DNA of 64,000 nt from Anaeramoeba flamelloides (lineage: Eukaryota; Metamonada; Anaeramoebidae), in NCBI GenBank assembly GCA_027625915.1, contig JANTQA010000057.1, positions 11,656,001-11,720,000 of the forward strand. The letters are read 5' to 3'. The notes under the pieces are model-generated. The model searched no databases. It saw only the letters and a program-made list of their open reading frames with translations, and was not told the origin of the DNA. Shown in pieces: positions 1-12,600 of this stretch (position 1 is the stretch's first letter; each line of letters starts with the position of its first letter). Both the position numbers and the translations under genes were made by a program.

Positions 1-165
1 GAGTTTACTATTTTTAATAAAGTGAAGTATCAGCCTTTAGACATTTTGGGAAGTGTTCTATTTTAATAAAGAGGAACTAATCCTTTACATGTGAAGTAGA
101 GGTTGACTAGGAAGTAATGCACTTTTATAAAAAAACAAATCACTTTTTTAAAAATGTCTTTTTTC
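1..165. repeat. Repeat family E, partial copy at the window edge
   Basis: This stretch shares phrases with the two fuller family E copies near 13240-13535 and 34690-35015. The shared parts are an AATAAAGTGA core, a middle part resembling CCTTTA...GAGGTTG, and a closing CACTTTTTTAAAA. It is probably the right part of a copy whose left part lies outside the window. The match was judged by eye and the boundaries are approximate. Confidence 0.45.
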
Positions 166-2184
166 GAACAGTTTTAGTTTATCAATTTCTAAAAAATAAA
201 AAAAAAATAAAAAAAAAGACAGTATATATCCCTTAGAACCCTGGATTTGCCTAAATTTCATCATGTTTATAATAAAAGATTTAAAAGGATATTAATGTAC
301 TAATATATTTATTTTCTTATTTGTCTTTAATACAGATTTCAATTATAATTCAAACTCAAAATAGTTCAAAGATAAAGTAGTTAATTTATTGATTTTTTTT
401 TTTTGAAATTGGAAAAAAAAATAAAAATTATTTTTACATTTTCTTTAAAGATATTCATTTTTTTTTTAATTTTTAAAATCATAATTTTTTATTACAATAA
501 TAGTAATTCAAAACTTATAACATTGATTTATTATTAATAATAAAAAATAATGTTGTTAATTTTATGATAAATAAATAAATAAATAAAAAAATAAATTACC
601 GAAAAATTTTAATTTTTGTTTTTTCAGATAAATATTTAAATAAATATTACATCACGAGAAAAATGAATTCATTTCTTTTGGCCAAAATTAAAAGTCAATA
701 TGAATAATTTTTTAATGCTTTTATTTAAACAATCAGCAATACTTGAAAAATAAAAACAAAAAAAATTGTAAAATAATTTCATTTATTTCATTATAATTAA
801 ACACCTAAAATTTTTTTTAAAAGATAAAGTAATCAATCCAAAATTTTTAAAAAGATATAAAACAACTTTTAATTATTATTCAAAGATAAGAAAAAATTCT
901 TTGAAACCATGATTTTTTTTTTAAATTTTGTTATCAGTAGAAATTTGAATAATATATTTGTGAAAATTAAAATTTTCAACCTAAACTAATTCAGATATTG
1001 GGAAATAATTTTTGATCTATTGTTGATTATACAATAATATTGTTTATTTTATGTCTAGATTTTAAAAAGTTAAAAATTAAAAAATAGAAAAAAAAAAATA
1101 AAAAAAAAATCAATTATTAATCTGACTGGAACGATTGTCTAAATCATTAAATTTGAAAAAAAATCTTGAAAAAATATCACAAATTTTCCAATGAAAAAAA
1201 ATATTATTTTTGATTCAAATTTAATTTATATTTTTTTTTATTTTTGAATTATTATGAATCAAATATATAGATTACTATTGGATAGTAATCAATAGATAAA
1301 ACAAATTTTCTATGTGATGTCAAAATATCTTTTGTAATGAATAAATTATTTAATAAAGTATTTTAGGCAACATTGGGTGGCAAAGACCCCCAAAAAAATT
1401 CCAATAAAGTTTGATGTGTTTTAATCATTAAAACTATGTATTTTTTGATGTCTAGACAAAATTTTGAAAAAAAAGTAAATTTTTTTACAAAATTTGGATG
1501 TAAAAATAATAAAATCATAATAACCAATAAAATTTTTTTCAAAGATTGATAATTTTTTTTCAAAATATTTATTTAATGTAAATAACAAGACAATTTTTAA
1601 TTAATAATTTTTCTTTCTAAGATAATTTTTTATAATTTATAGATCTTAGAATCCTTTTATAACAACTCAAATTAAAAATTTTGTTTCGAAGGCAATTATA
1701 ATATTTTAATATAACTAAGATATTTATAATAATTAAGTTTAACTTTTTTTTATCTTTCGATGGAAATGATTTAAAAAATCAATTTGTATTTTACAAATAA
1801 ATTTTCATTTACTTGTTTGAAATACTCTTAACTCGTATATGTACTGATCCTACGAATAATCCTCGTTTGTTTTGGAAATGGTAAATTTTGATTCAAATAT
1901 AAAGTAGATCATAATACAAAATCAAAATATTAGTTCAAAAACACTGATAAAAGGACAAACAAAAACAATCTTTTCAAAAAGTTTGACTAACTTTTTAATG
2001 TTATTTGAAGTGGCTTTGTTGGGTTTTTTATCGTAATATTCTTGTTAAAAAAATTTTCACTTTTTTAGATCAAAATCATTTTTTCTAAACCCCATTGTAA
2101 TATTTCTTAATTTCTTTCAAAATTTTTCAATTTATTGTTAAAAGATAAAAATCAGTCTTTTCCCATTTTAATCGGAGAAAATTA
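166..2184. other. AT-rich DNA without a supported gene
   Basis: No open frame here shows codon structure or a recognisable domain. The stretch consists of A/T runs and short TAAA repeats. I see no RNA gene and no repeat shared with the rest of the window. Confidence 0.6.
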
Positions 2185-2188
2185 TTAA

Positions 2189-3380
2189 GGGGGTAAGTAC
2201 ATTTTTCATTTTTTGAGTGCCACCATTTGTCTGAAACTGAATTATTCAAATCATTTCTTTAGCCAAATACATTGATATTTTAATAAATACTAGAGTGGAA
2301 TATATTCTAGTATAAGATATTTTCATACCAACAAAAAAATGCAAATCTAAAAAATGAAAAAATTGAACAAAAAAAAAAATAAAAATCATTTATTACTTGA
2401 TCTTATCTATAAAATTTTACTCAATTACTTATTCTTTATTTGGTTTTATTTTTAATTCTTTATAAAAAAAAATATAAAATATTTGATAAACAAATTAATG
2501 TTTATTTCTAAAGAATTTCCAAAATGAAGTTAAAAATCCTATTTTCATTTATGTCATCTAAATCAAGTTTTGGGTTCAGAAAATAGGATGTTTTTTTATA
2601 TTCTTCATGAGAAATAAAAAATTATTAGACGAATTCACCTGATTTTATAATTATTAATTTTCCATTAGAATGAGAACTCAAAAAAATTCTGAATCTGATA
2701 AAAATTTGTTCTTGAATTTTTCAATTATTTTGATTTGAATCTTTTGTAACTGTTTTTTGATTCCAAGAATTCAACCCCTTTATTTTAATTTTTTAAATAT
2801 TATTCTTTATTTTGGCTTTGTTTGAGAAAAATATTTTAAAAAAGAATTTTAAAAGCAAATTTGTCACAAAATGTTTTATAAAATAATAATAAATAGTAAC
2901 GGGGCTAGAAATACAAGAAAAAAATCGTTTGTATTCATACAAATTAAGAAGATAAAGAAAACCAATCTTCAAAAATAGGCTTTTATCGATTTTTTTTTTT
3001 CTCATTCCTGATTTTAACAAATTTATTTGGAATAGTGATCTTTCGTGTTTGGTCTTCTAAAGGAAAATATTTGTTTCAAATGCACACCCTTTCGGGTATA
3101 TTTTTTTGGTTTAACTGTTTGATTAATTTCAATCGTTCGTATAAACACATCTAGAGATCCAAAACCAAATTTAATAAAACAAAAAATTTCATCAAAAAAA
3201 ATGTTCAAAAAATCAAAAAATTTTAGATTCAACTCTGAATTACTTTGATTCTTTTCACGAATAGACTAGTGGAGGGTGTTTTGGTTCCAAAGTTTCAATA
3301 TCTGTTGGCACTCAAAAAATAATTTTCAGTAATGTTAACACAATTAAATTTTTTCAAAATGGGAAAATGTACTTACATCC
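2189..3380. mobile_element. Family A DNA-transposon-like element, complete copy, 1192 bp
   Basis: The left end GGGGGTAAGTACATTTTTCA and the right end (reverse complement GGATGTAAGTACATTTTCCC) are inverted repeats. A second inverted block, GAGTGCCA(C/A)C, lies just inside each end. TTAA flanks the element on both sides (2185-2188 and 3381-3384), the target duplication used by piggyBac-type elements. Copies at 51080 and 56628 also begin directly after TTAA. The minus strand holds two short open stretches (2793-3020 and 3023-3232) that could be transposase remnants, but I see no catalytic motif. The superfamily is inferred from TTAA only, because the terminal bases are not the typical piggyBac CCC. 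Confidence 0.75.
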
Positions 3381-3673
3381 TTAAATTTGATAACTAATAA
3401 AAAAAACAAAAAAGCGTTTAACACCATTAATGAGAATCAAAAAAAAAAGTGTATTTTTTGATAAATTAATTTAATTTTTATATTGAAGTTAAATATTTAA
3501 AAATAATTGAATAAAAATAGCATAAATGGGTTTTACATTTTAAAGGTAAAAAAAGAATGCAAAACAAAATTTCAAGATAAAAAAAACATTTTTAAAGAAT
3601 AAAAATTAAGAATAAATACAAAAATAAAAAAATAAAAAAAAAAAAAAAAAAACCAGAATCGTGGATAATATGG
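3381..3673. other. 3' flank of the Furry gene
   Basis: AT-rich sequence between the family A element and the Furry stop codon, including an A run at about 3629-3652. No gene is seen. It should contain the Furry 3' UTR and poly(A) site, but no clear AATAAA in the right place could be assigned. Confidence 0.5.
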
Positions 3674-6600
3674 TTAATTTTTTTTTTCTTGTTTAAATCG
3701 TAAACTTCTTTCTCGATTTTCTAATTTACTTCGTAAATGTTCCTGTTCTTGAATTAAATTGATAAAAATGGACTGCTTTTGATCAAAATCAAAATCTTCG
3801 TTGATTATTGGGATAACTTGATTTACAATTTTTGCGAGTTTCATTAGAGCTATTAAGAAACAGAACAAGTAACGGTTTTGTTCTACCAATGCTAAGCAGA
3901 GCTGATTTTCGGCAATTGCGCCTCTTTTTTGGTATTGGTATTGGTATTGGTATTGGCTCTGTGTATTTGAATTTAATAATTCATTCAAATTTATTGTCGA
4001 GTCATAAGAGGCTCTTTGCTTTTCTAAATAAGTCACTCTTTCCCTTTCAATATTCGTAGTTAATTTAATAATTTGTTTGTTAAGTTGATTAATATAACTG
4101 TTATTTTGGACCATTTTTTGAAAAATGGTTTTTTTGACTTGCAAATATCGATCATCTTGCTTTTCATCATAAGCAGAATGAAATACAATATTTTGAGTCA
4201 CGAGATGAATTGACAAATTCTTGACAACATTTTTTTCGTAAATTCCCTCTAATAAGCAATAGGCCTTTTGCAAAATGAATTTGTAGTCTTTTACAATTAT
4301 TTGAAACAAATTCAAACCAAAATTGTAAATATTGAACAGTTCTGGCGCATCTTCTATTCTTTTTCTTCTTCTCACCCTTGACCAATTTCTGACTTCTTCA
4401 TTAACAGACATTCTAGATTTATTTAATTCCTTCATAGATATTTGTTCTGGAACACTATTTTTAAATAATTTTAAATTACTTTTTTTTATTTTTATTTCAT
4501 TTTTTAATTTATATATTTGAGTAAATTTTAGATTCTGATTTAAAATTATTTTGTTTTTGTCTTTTTCTTCCTTTATTACATTCTTTTTAAGTATATTATT
4601 TATATTTTCATTTTTTAAAATATTTAATTCCTGCTTTTGGTCATGTTTTAATTGATTTAGATTGTTAGAATATTGTTTTAAAGCCTTTTCTTTATTATTT
4701 GGGATTTGGATTTTTAATTTTGTAAATTTATTTTTATTATTTTCTTCATCCCCTATATTATTATTATCGTTATCGTTATTATTATTATTACCAATATTAT
4801 TATTATTATTATTAATAATATTATTATTATTATGATTCCTACTCATACTATTAAAATTTTTGTTATCGTTTTCATTATTCGATAAAGAATTTAATAGTTG
4901 TTTTAATTTAATAATTATTTCATTTATACCATTTATATCGTTACATTTAATACCATCATTATTATTTAATTTAGAATTTTTATCGGTTGTTGGTATATTT
5001 GAAGGATATTTTATTAAATTATTTTCAATATTTGTTTTTGAAGAAGATGATCCATCAAAATTATTATTATTTTCTTCTTCTATTTTCACAATATCAAATC
5101 TAGATATGGAGAACTTTGTATCAACAATTACGACTCCTAGCACTGATAATACTAAATCTCGCAATTCGCCTTTGGTGAATTTAATTAAGTTTTCAAACAA
5201 ATTTTTTTGAATATTAGCGTTTTTTCGAACAGTTAAATTTATTCCTTTAATAAAAACACTTGTGATTAATAGAATTTCTGGACGTAGCAAATCTGGTCCA
5301 TTGGCAGAATATTCTAATAAAAAATTAATGATTTCACAATAATATTTTTTTTTATATTTTTTGAGTAATTCCTTTTTAAAAATTTTAATAAATTTTCTTT
5401 TTTTATTCAAAAATTTATTTGAGTTGTATCTTTCAAATAATTTGACTATTTTGATTAATTTATATTTTTTACAAAATTTATTGAATTGCTTGATTAATAA
5501 TTTTTTATTAATTTTTTCAATTAAATTTTCATTACAATGTTTCTCCCTATTAATCTGTTCAAAATTTTCTTCAAAGAAATCTTTATTGTTAATCAAATTA
5601 CTTTTTGGATTCTCATAAATTAAAATAGGTAATAAAATTAATAAAAATTTCCAAACTTTTTTATCCTTGAGGCTTTGCTCAATGCTCTCTTTATAATCAT
5701 ATTTCAATAGTTTGGACACGATTAATAATGCCATATTGCTCGATTTTGAAAAAAATAATGGCTTTATAACAAGGTTAAATATCAAATCAAATGGTGTGTT
5801 GCAATCCACTGGCTTTGAAGAATTAATTAATTTTTTCATTTTTTTTTTTTTTAAATTCAAATCCAAGAGTTTGTTTAATGCCTGCAGCGAATAAAAGCAT
5901 GTCAAATCATTGTTGCTATATAATAAAGAAATTATTGTCCATAATATTTGGGGCAATATTGACAAGAGAGATGAATCAGTTTTTTGAGAAACAATTTTGT
6001 TGAAGGTAAAAATGATTTCGAATATGAACCAAATAAAGCCCTTTTCCATTTCTTTAGCCGAATTAGTAATCAATGACCCATTTTCAAAGCAAATGATTAG
6101 ACCTTTAATGAGGCTTATAATCTGATCGTTGCTAACAACAATAAGCAAAGATCGGAATATTTGTAAAGATCTTGCATAAATTTGGAAATTTAGTTGCTTT
6201 TTTTTCATATTTTTATAATTATTGTTCAAGTCATTATTGATTAGGGTATGAATGTTTTTTAATTTGTTATTAAAATTATTAAAAATGGAAATTGACCATT
6301 GGTATGCTATTTCGCCCCATTTGCTTTTCAAATTGGGATCAATTAATGAAAAAATTTTTAAAATTTTAAATATAAAATAATTAATTTTACTTTCTGATTG
6401 TAAATTAAAATAATTTTCATTTATTTTTTCAAATTCCCATAACGGCCTTTTTTTACAATTTGTGATCTCTTCAATTAGGTTTATTGCCAAATTGAAAATT
6501 TTTTTTTTCTTTTTTTTTATTAATTTATTTTCCATATTTTTTAATTCTTCAGTATTCCTTTCTTTCATTTTATTTTGATCTTTATGATTATCCTGATAAT

Positions 6601-9600
6601 TCTTTTCAATGACAAAGGAAATTAATATATTTATTAATAATAATTTTGAATGTTCATAGACTACTGGTGATTTATGATCCATCATAATAAAAACAACATG
6701 GAATAAAAAGGGTAAATGATCTTTAAATACATTGTTTTTTTCTCTCACCATTTCAGATAGCAAAATTAGACAAAAATGGCTTCGTTTTAATGTGAATGGA
6801 ACTTCTTGGCCACCTTGTTTGTTAATAATACCTTTTTGAAAGTAATTTTCATTTTCAATATTTTTATTTTTACCATTAGTAATTTTTTCAAGTTTATTTT
6901 TAGAATTTAAATTGTTATTACTATTATTGTTGTTATTATTAATTTTTATTTTTTCATTTTTCTCAATATTATTTTCATTATTATTATTATTATTAGTAGT
7001 AGTAGTAGTACTATTATTTTTAACAGAAATTTCAGTGTTATTGTTGTTATTATTATTATTGTTGTTGTTGTTATTTATATTTGTATTATTATCATTATCG
7101 TTATCATTAGTATTATTTTGTTCGTCATTGGCCTTAAGTGTATTATCGGTAATTGTATTATTATTAATTATATTCCTATTATTGGAAATTTTATTATGAT
7201 TATCATTATTATTAATTAAGTCAAAGCCAAGGTCATCATAATAGTCATCATCATCATCAAGATCATCATAGTAATTATAATTATAATTATAATTCTTATG
7301 ATCATAATTCTGCTCATGATTATAAAAATCCACTTTTTTCAAAAACCTTTCTTTATTTCTTCGATTTTCACAAACCTTTTCAAGTTGCTCCAATATTTTT
7401 TCCTTACCCTTTTTGTTAATGTTTTTTTTGATTCTCATATAGGAATCCCAATTCATTTCAAATTTATTTATTGTTTGAAATCCTGGCACGTCCCAACAAA
7501 AATTCATATTTGGCTTATTTTTTTTAATTCGCTTAATAAATTCAACACAATTATATGGCTTGATTGTTTTTGAAGACAATTCACATTCAAAATCTTTATT
7601 AATAAATTTGCCGATTGGATTAATATCATTTATCAAAATATATACAACCTGTGGGGAAAAGCTTAATAGGTATTTGGTAATTCTTTTTGTGGCATAAACT
7701 ACGCTTGGCGTTTGATAATTTGAACCAGAGACAATTAAAAATTCTAAAATGGCCAAAATATTTTGCTTTTTATCGCCAATGGTGAGCCAAATGTTTTCAA
7801 TTGTTTTGGAATAAGAACTGGATTCATTTATTGTAACTTCTAATAAATCCTCTAAAATGGTATTAAAAATTTTTACAGATTTTTTATTTTCCTTTTCATA
7901 ATAGAGATCTTTTAACCAGGGCACTAAATAAACTAACATGGATTCCTTGCGAGCATAGATACCAGACATTTTTTCCTTGTGTTGTTTTTTCATTGAATTT
8001 AAAAACCAATATCTTTTTATTAATTCTCTGATAAATAGAAAATTTAAATTTTGTAAATTTTTTTTAATTTTGGATTTAATTTTTTCTGCAAATAATGAGG
8101 ATATTTGATATTGAATATGCTTATAGGTTTCAGGTACTGAACAGCGCTCAGGGAAAATGGAGTTTAAAATGGCTCGTTCCTTTTTTTGAATTAATTCCGA
8201 ACCGAAATTCTTTAGTAATATATTGCCAGCCTTTCTTATTTCTTGGTTTGAACTCCCTAATTTATAAATAATCAAATGAATTAATACCTGAGGTAATAAT
8301 TGGATTTTCTTTAAAAGTAACGATTCGATCAATACTAAAGTATAAGCTGTCGATATTGAAGAAATCACCGAATAGCAAAAATCCAGGTAAGGCTCTAACA
8401 GTAATTTGGCATTTGTGGAAAAGAAAAATTTCACAGCACTCAAGCCAAGGTCCCGTAAATGCGAATACTTGGTGCATAATAAATCATTGATCCAACTAAA
8501 GACAAAGCTATCACTCCTGTGGGTGCTATCCCAAAAAATTGGCCCATGGAGTAATGAAACCATCCCTTTGCACGCCGCATATTCTACCGACTTTCTGTAT
8601 ACTAAGAACTCTTTTTTCAATTTCATTTGTTGCCCTATTTCCTTCCATCGTTCATTGCCCTGCTCAACAGCCAACTTTAATTCCTCGTTTCTTTTCAATT
8701 CTCCCTGCCTCCCAATACCACACATTTCTTGCATCATCAAAAATAATTCCCCCCTCGTTTCCTTAGGTAATTTATTTTTATTATAATTTTTTGAGCATAA
8801 TCTGGCAATACGGTGAACGAAAAAACAAAAATTATATTTTAATGGTAATTGATCAATCGCTAAGGGCATGAGTACCGGCCTTAATAAACATTTATGAACC
8901 TGATCTAACTGTGTAATCAAGGCAGTAATTATCTCTTGAATTTCTTGATTTTTGTCGATTTGGAAAATTTTGCTATTTTCAATTTCTGTCAAGTTTTGAA
9001 AATTATTATAATTATTTATTTTGTCACTTCCTATTGAATTATTATTCTTGCTTTTACTATTCTTTTTTAATTTCTTTTTTCTTGAATTCTTTTTATCTTG
9101 AAATTTTTCATTTTTTTTTCCCTTCTTTTTCCTTTTCTTTTTCTTTTTATTCATCCCCATCTCCATCTCTTTCCCCATCTCCATCTCCATCTCCGTATCC
9201 ATATTCATCACCATATCCATCTGCATCTTTTGCCCCTTATTCTTTTTATTGCCTTTATCGCCCCCCTTCTTCAGATTATTATTGCTAGTATTTGATATAT
9301 TATAATTATAAAAATTAATATTTGAATTTTGGTTATTCTTCAATAACACCTTATTTAGTCGATAAGAAATTATTCGATATAACGCCGTTATACTTGTCAA
9401 TAATCGGCCCTTGGTACCCTTTGCAATAACTTCATTTTTAGTTAACAATAGTCCCTCAACCAATGATCTAAATTCATTAATTAAATTTGGAATAAATTCA
9501 ATTCGTGTTTGAGATAAAGCAAACAACGCACCAGAAGCCATTGATTCATTATTACATTCCAAATATGGTACCAATTTTTTTAATAGTTTATACCATTCCT

Positions 9601-12600
9601 TTTCTTGAATTTTCTCTTCATTGTTAATAACATTATTATTCTTTTTGGGAACTGTGGAAAATACTAATGAACACAAGGAACTCCATCTTAAAATATTTGT
9701 ATTTGAGATCTCATTAATTAATTTTGGATTAAAATTAATTTCCAATTTTTTTACAGTACTTAAAGAAAAATCCATTACCTTTTTTGTTAATCTTGGATAA
9801 TATTTATCAATAATTCTCATAATTTTTAATAAGCATCTGATCCACCATTGATAATCCTCTTCTGATTTGGAACATATTAATGAATTTAATGTTTTTTTAC
9901 TCAATATTGTTGGTGACAAAGACCATAACGATGAAGATGATGGTGATTTTGATGTTGATTTTTTTTTTTTTGTTGTTGTTTGTGTTGTTGTTGTTTTTGT
10001 TGTTGTTGTTGTTGTTTTGATTGTTGATGATGTTGAAGTTATCGTTTTTGTTGGTAATAATGATGAACCTGATGACGTTGATGATTGAAGTGATGATTGA
10101 AGTGTTGACGAATTGTTATTAAGGTTTTTTTTTTGATTATTAACATTATTGAAAATTTTGGAAATATTATCTAAATCAATAAATTCAGGCGCAAAATATT
10201 CTGTCAAAGTTTCCACATCTAATAATTCGGCAGGATGATAATGACAATCAAAAATAATTTGTTCAAGATTAATTATTTCTGGATGCAAACCATTAAAGAT
10301 ATGAATTAATCTAATTGGATATTTATCACTTTTGGTAAAAGTATTATTATTTATTATTTTTTTTTTCTTCTTCTTCCATTTTTTGATTCTTCGTAGATCT
10401 ATTAATTGCTTTTCTAATTTCCCAATATCTTTCAAAGCTTTGAATACCTTCTCTCGAACCTTTGGATTGATTTCGGTTAATAACACAATCAAAATACTTT
10501 CGATATATAAAGGATCAAATTTTATTTCTAATTTGTTTAAATTATGGTTACATTGTAGTTCAGGCTCAATTAAAATAAACTTTGGTACCAATTTACTTGA
10601 TCTTAATAATTTGATCCATATTTTGATTAATTCTCTAAAATTGGTCACACTTTTCGATAATAGTTGTGAATTATAATCATTGTTGTTGTTGTTATTATTG
10701 ATGTTGTTGTTGCTGCTGTTGTTGCTGCTGTTGCTGTTGCTGCTGCTGTTGTTGAGATTGTTATTACTATTGCTATTACTGTTGCTGTTACTTATGTTAT
10801 TACTATTGCTATTGGAACTTATTTTCAATAGAAAAATGGCAAATTCTTTAATTACTTTAAACCTTAAACTTGGTCTATAAATCATTGTTTGTAATAAAAC
10901 CTTTTTAGCCTTTCGAGATAAATGATCTTCGACATGTAAAGTATATTGGCAAAGTAAAGTAATTATTTCGTTATGTAAAGGATAAAATTGGGGAATCAAT
11001 GAGATGCATGAATGTATTAAATGGACCGAGCATATTTCCTTTGGGATCAAATCAATACTTGACCTTTTTACAGTGTTATTGTACAATAAAATATTGCCAT
11101 ATTGTTTATGAACAAAATTTAAACAGTGCTCTAAGGTATTAAAAATTTGTAATTCATACTTTCTTAAAGATGATATGGGATCATTCTCATCGAGATTTAA
11201 TATTTTGGATTTTGATTTCTTGATTAATTTTTTTTTAATATTCTTTGTGGAATTGTTTAGATTTGTTGTTGGTGTAGTTGATGATGCTGTGTTCGTTGAT
11301 GCAGACAATGTCGGTGTTGTCTTTGTTGGTGCTGCCCTTATTGATTGGGTCTTTGTTGACGATGAGATTGTTGAATTGGACAAAATTTTTGCTGATGTTG
11401 ATGCTGTTGATGACATCTTTGTTGACGTATAGGATGTATTTGTGGAAGCATATGACGACGTTGATGATCTAGATGATAATGATGATATTGAAGATCTTCT
11501 TGTATGAACATAATTATTTTTTAATTTCGTGCTTGTTGTTGTATTTTTGGACTTCTTTGTTTTTGTATAAAGATCATTATCGATTGGGATTTTTTTTTTT
11601 AAAAATAACTTTTTGATTCCAGACAATGAAATGATCATTTTTTCAACAGTAAAATTTTTACTATTTAAGATTGGTAAAATAATATTTTTAACAGCATAAT
11701 TTAAATCCCACATTGAAATTATATAAAGTAATTCGTTTAATAATTTGAATTGCTTTGGATCATACGTTAAAAATCCCTTTTTTTTTTTTTTTTTGACAGG
11801 AAATACTCTTTCAATAATTTGCTTTAGAACATCCAACGTTTTTTTTTTCGATTCATTTCTAATTTCACTAGATAAAAATACTCTTAAAAATTTGGTTGCG
11901 CAAAAAATGGCATGTGTTCTGCTGGATTTATCCTTTAATGATTTTAATAAGAGGGATATATAAAATTTCTTTTTTTGTAAAAAATTTGTTTTGTCCAAAC
12001 AACATAAAACAGATGTTAAAAAGTATAACCCCTGGCCATTTGTTTTTCGAGCTTTCGAAATTTCCACTGCCAAGCCCCATAAATTCTTCATCGAATTATA
12101 CCATGCAGTGTATTTTAAATCATGCGTGTACCCTTCAATCGCTGGCGTAATTAAGACATAAGATATGGAAACAGATAGATCCACTTTTTCTCCCCGCTTT
12201 TTAATCTCACTAAACAAATCACCAATTAATGTGACAAACTTGGTACTCATTTCAGAACCTTCATGAGAGCTAAGATCTAAGGCAATAAACCTTAGAGCAA
12301 AAAATAATCCCTGTTTTAAATCACTCTTATTATGTATTAAATGAAAAAATTTATTCGTCATGATTTTAAATGAGCTTTTGGATAGCGTTGTAATTGTCGA
12401 TCCTTGCGATTCCAAAACAAATTTGCAATTGTGTTTTAATAATCTTGCAGTACGATTGATAAATGGGTCATTCGATTGAATTACATTTTGAAATTCTGGT
12501 AAAGATTTGAAATGATTTAAATCTAAGATTGAAAAAATTGTAATATTTAATAATTTATCAACAACGGTCGCTAACAACCCAGTTTCTCTATTTAATAAAA

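Noticed and set aside
6912-7199. Plus-strand ORF rich in Leu, Val and Ile
   Set aside because: It is the antisense of the poly-Asn tract of Furry; the same holds for plus-strand ORFs near 9867-10088 and 10680-10880.
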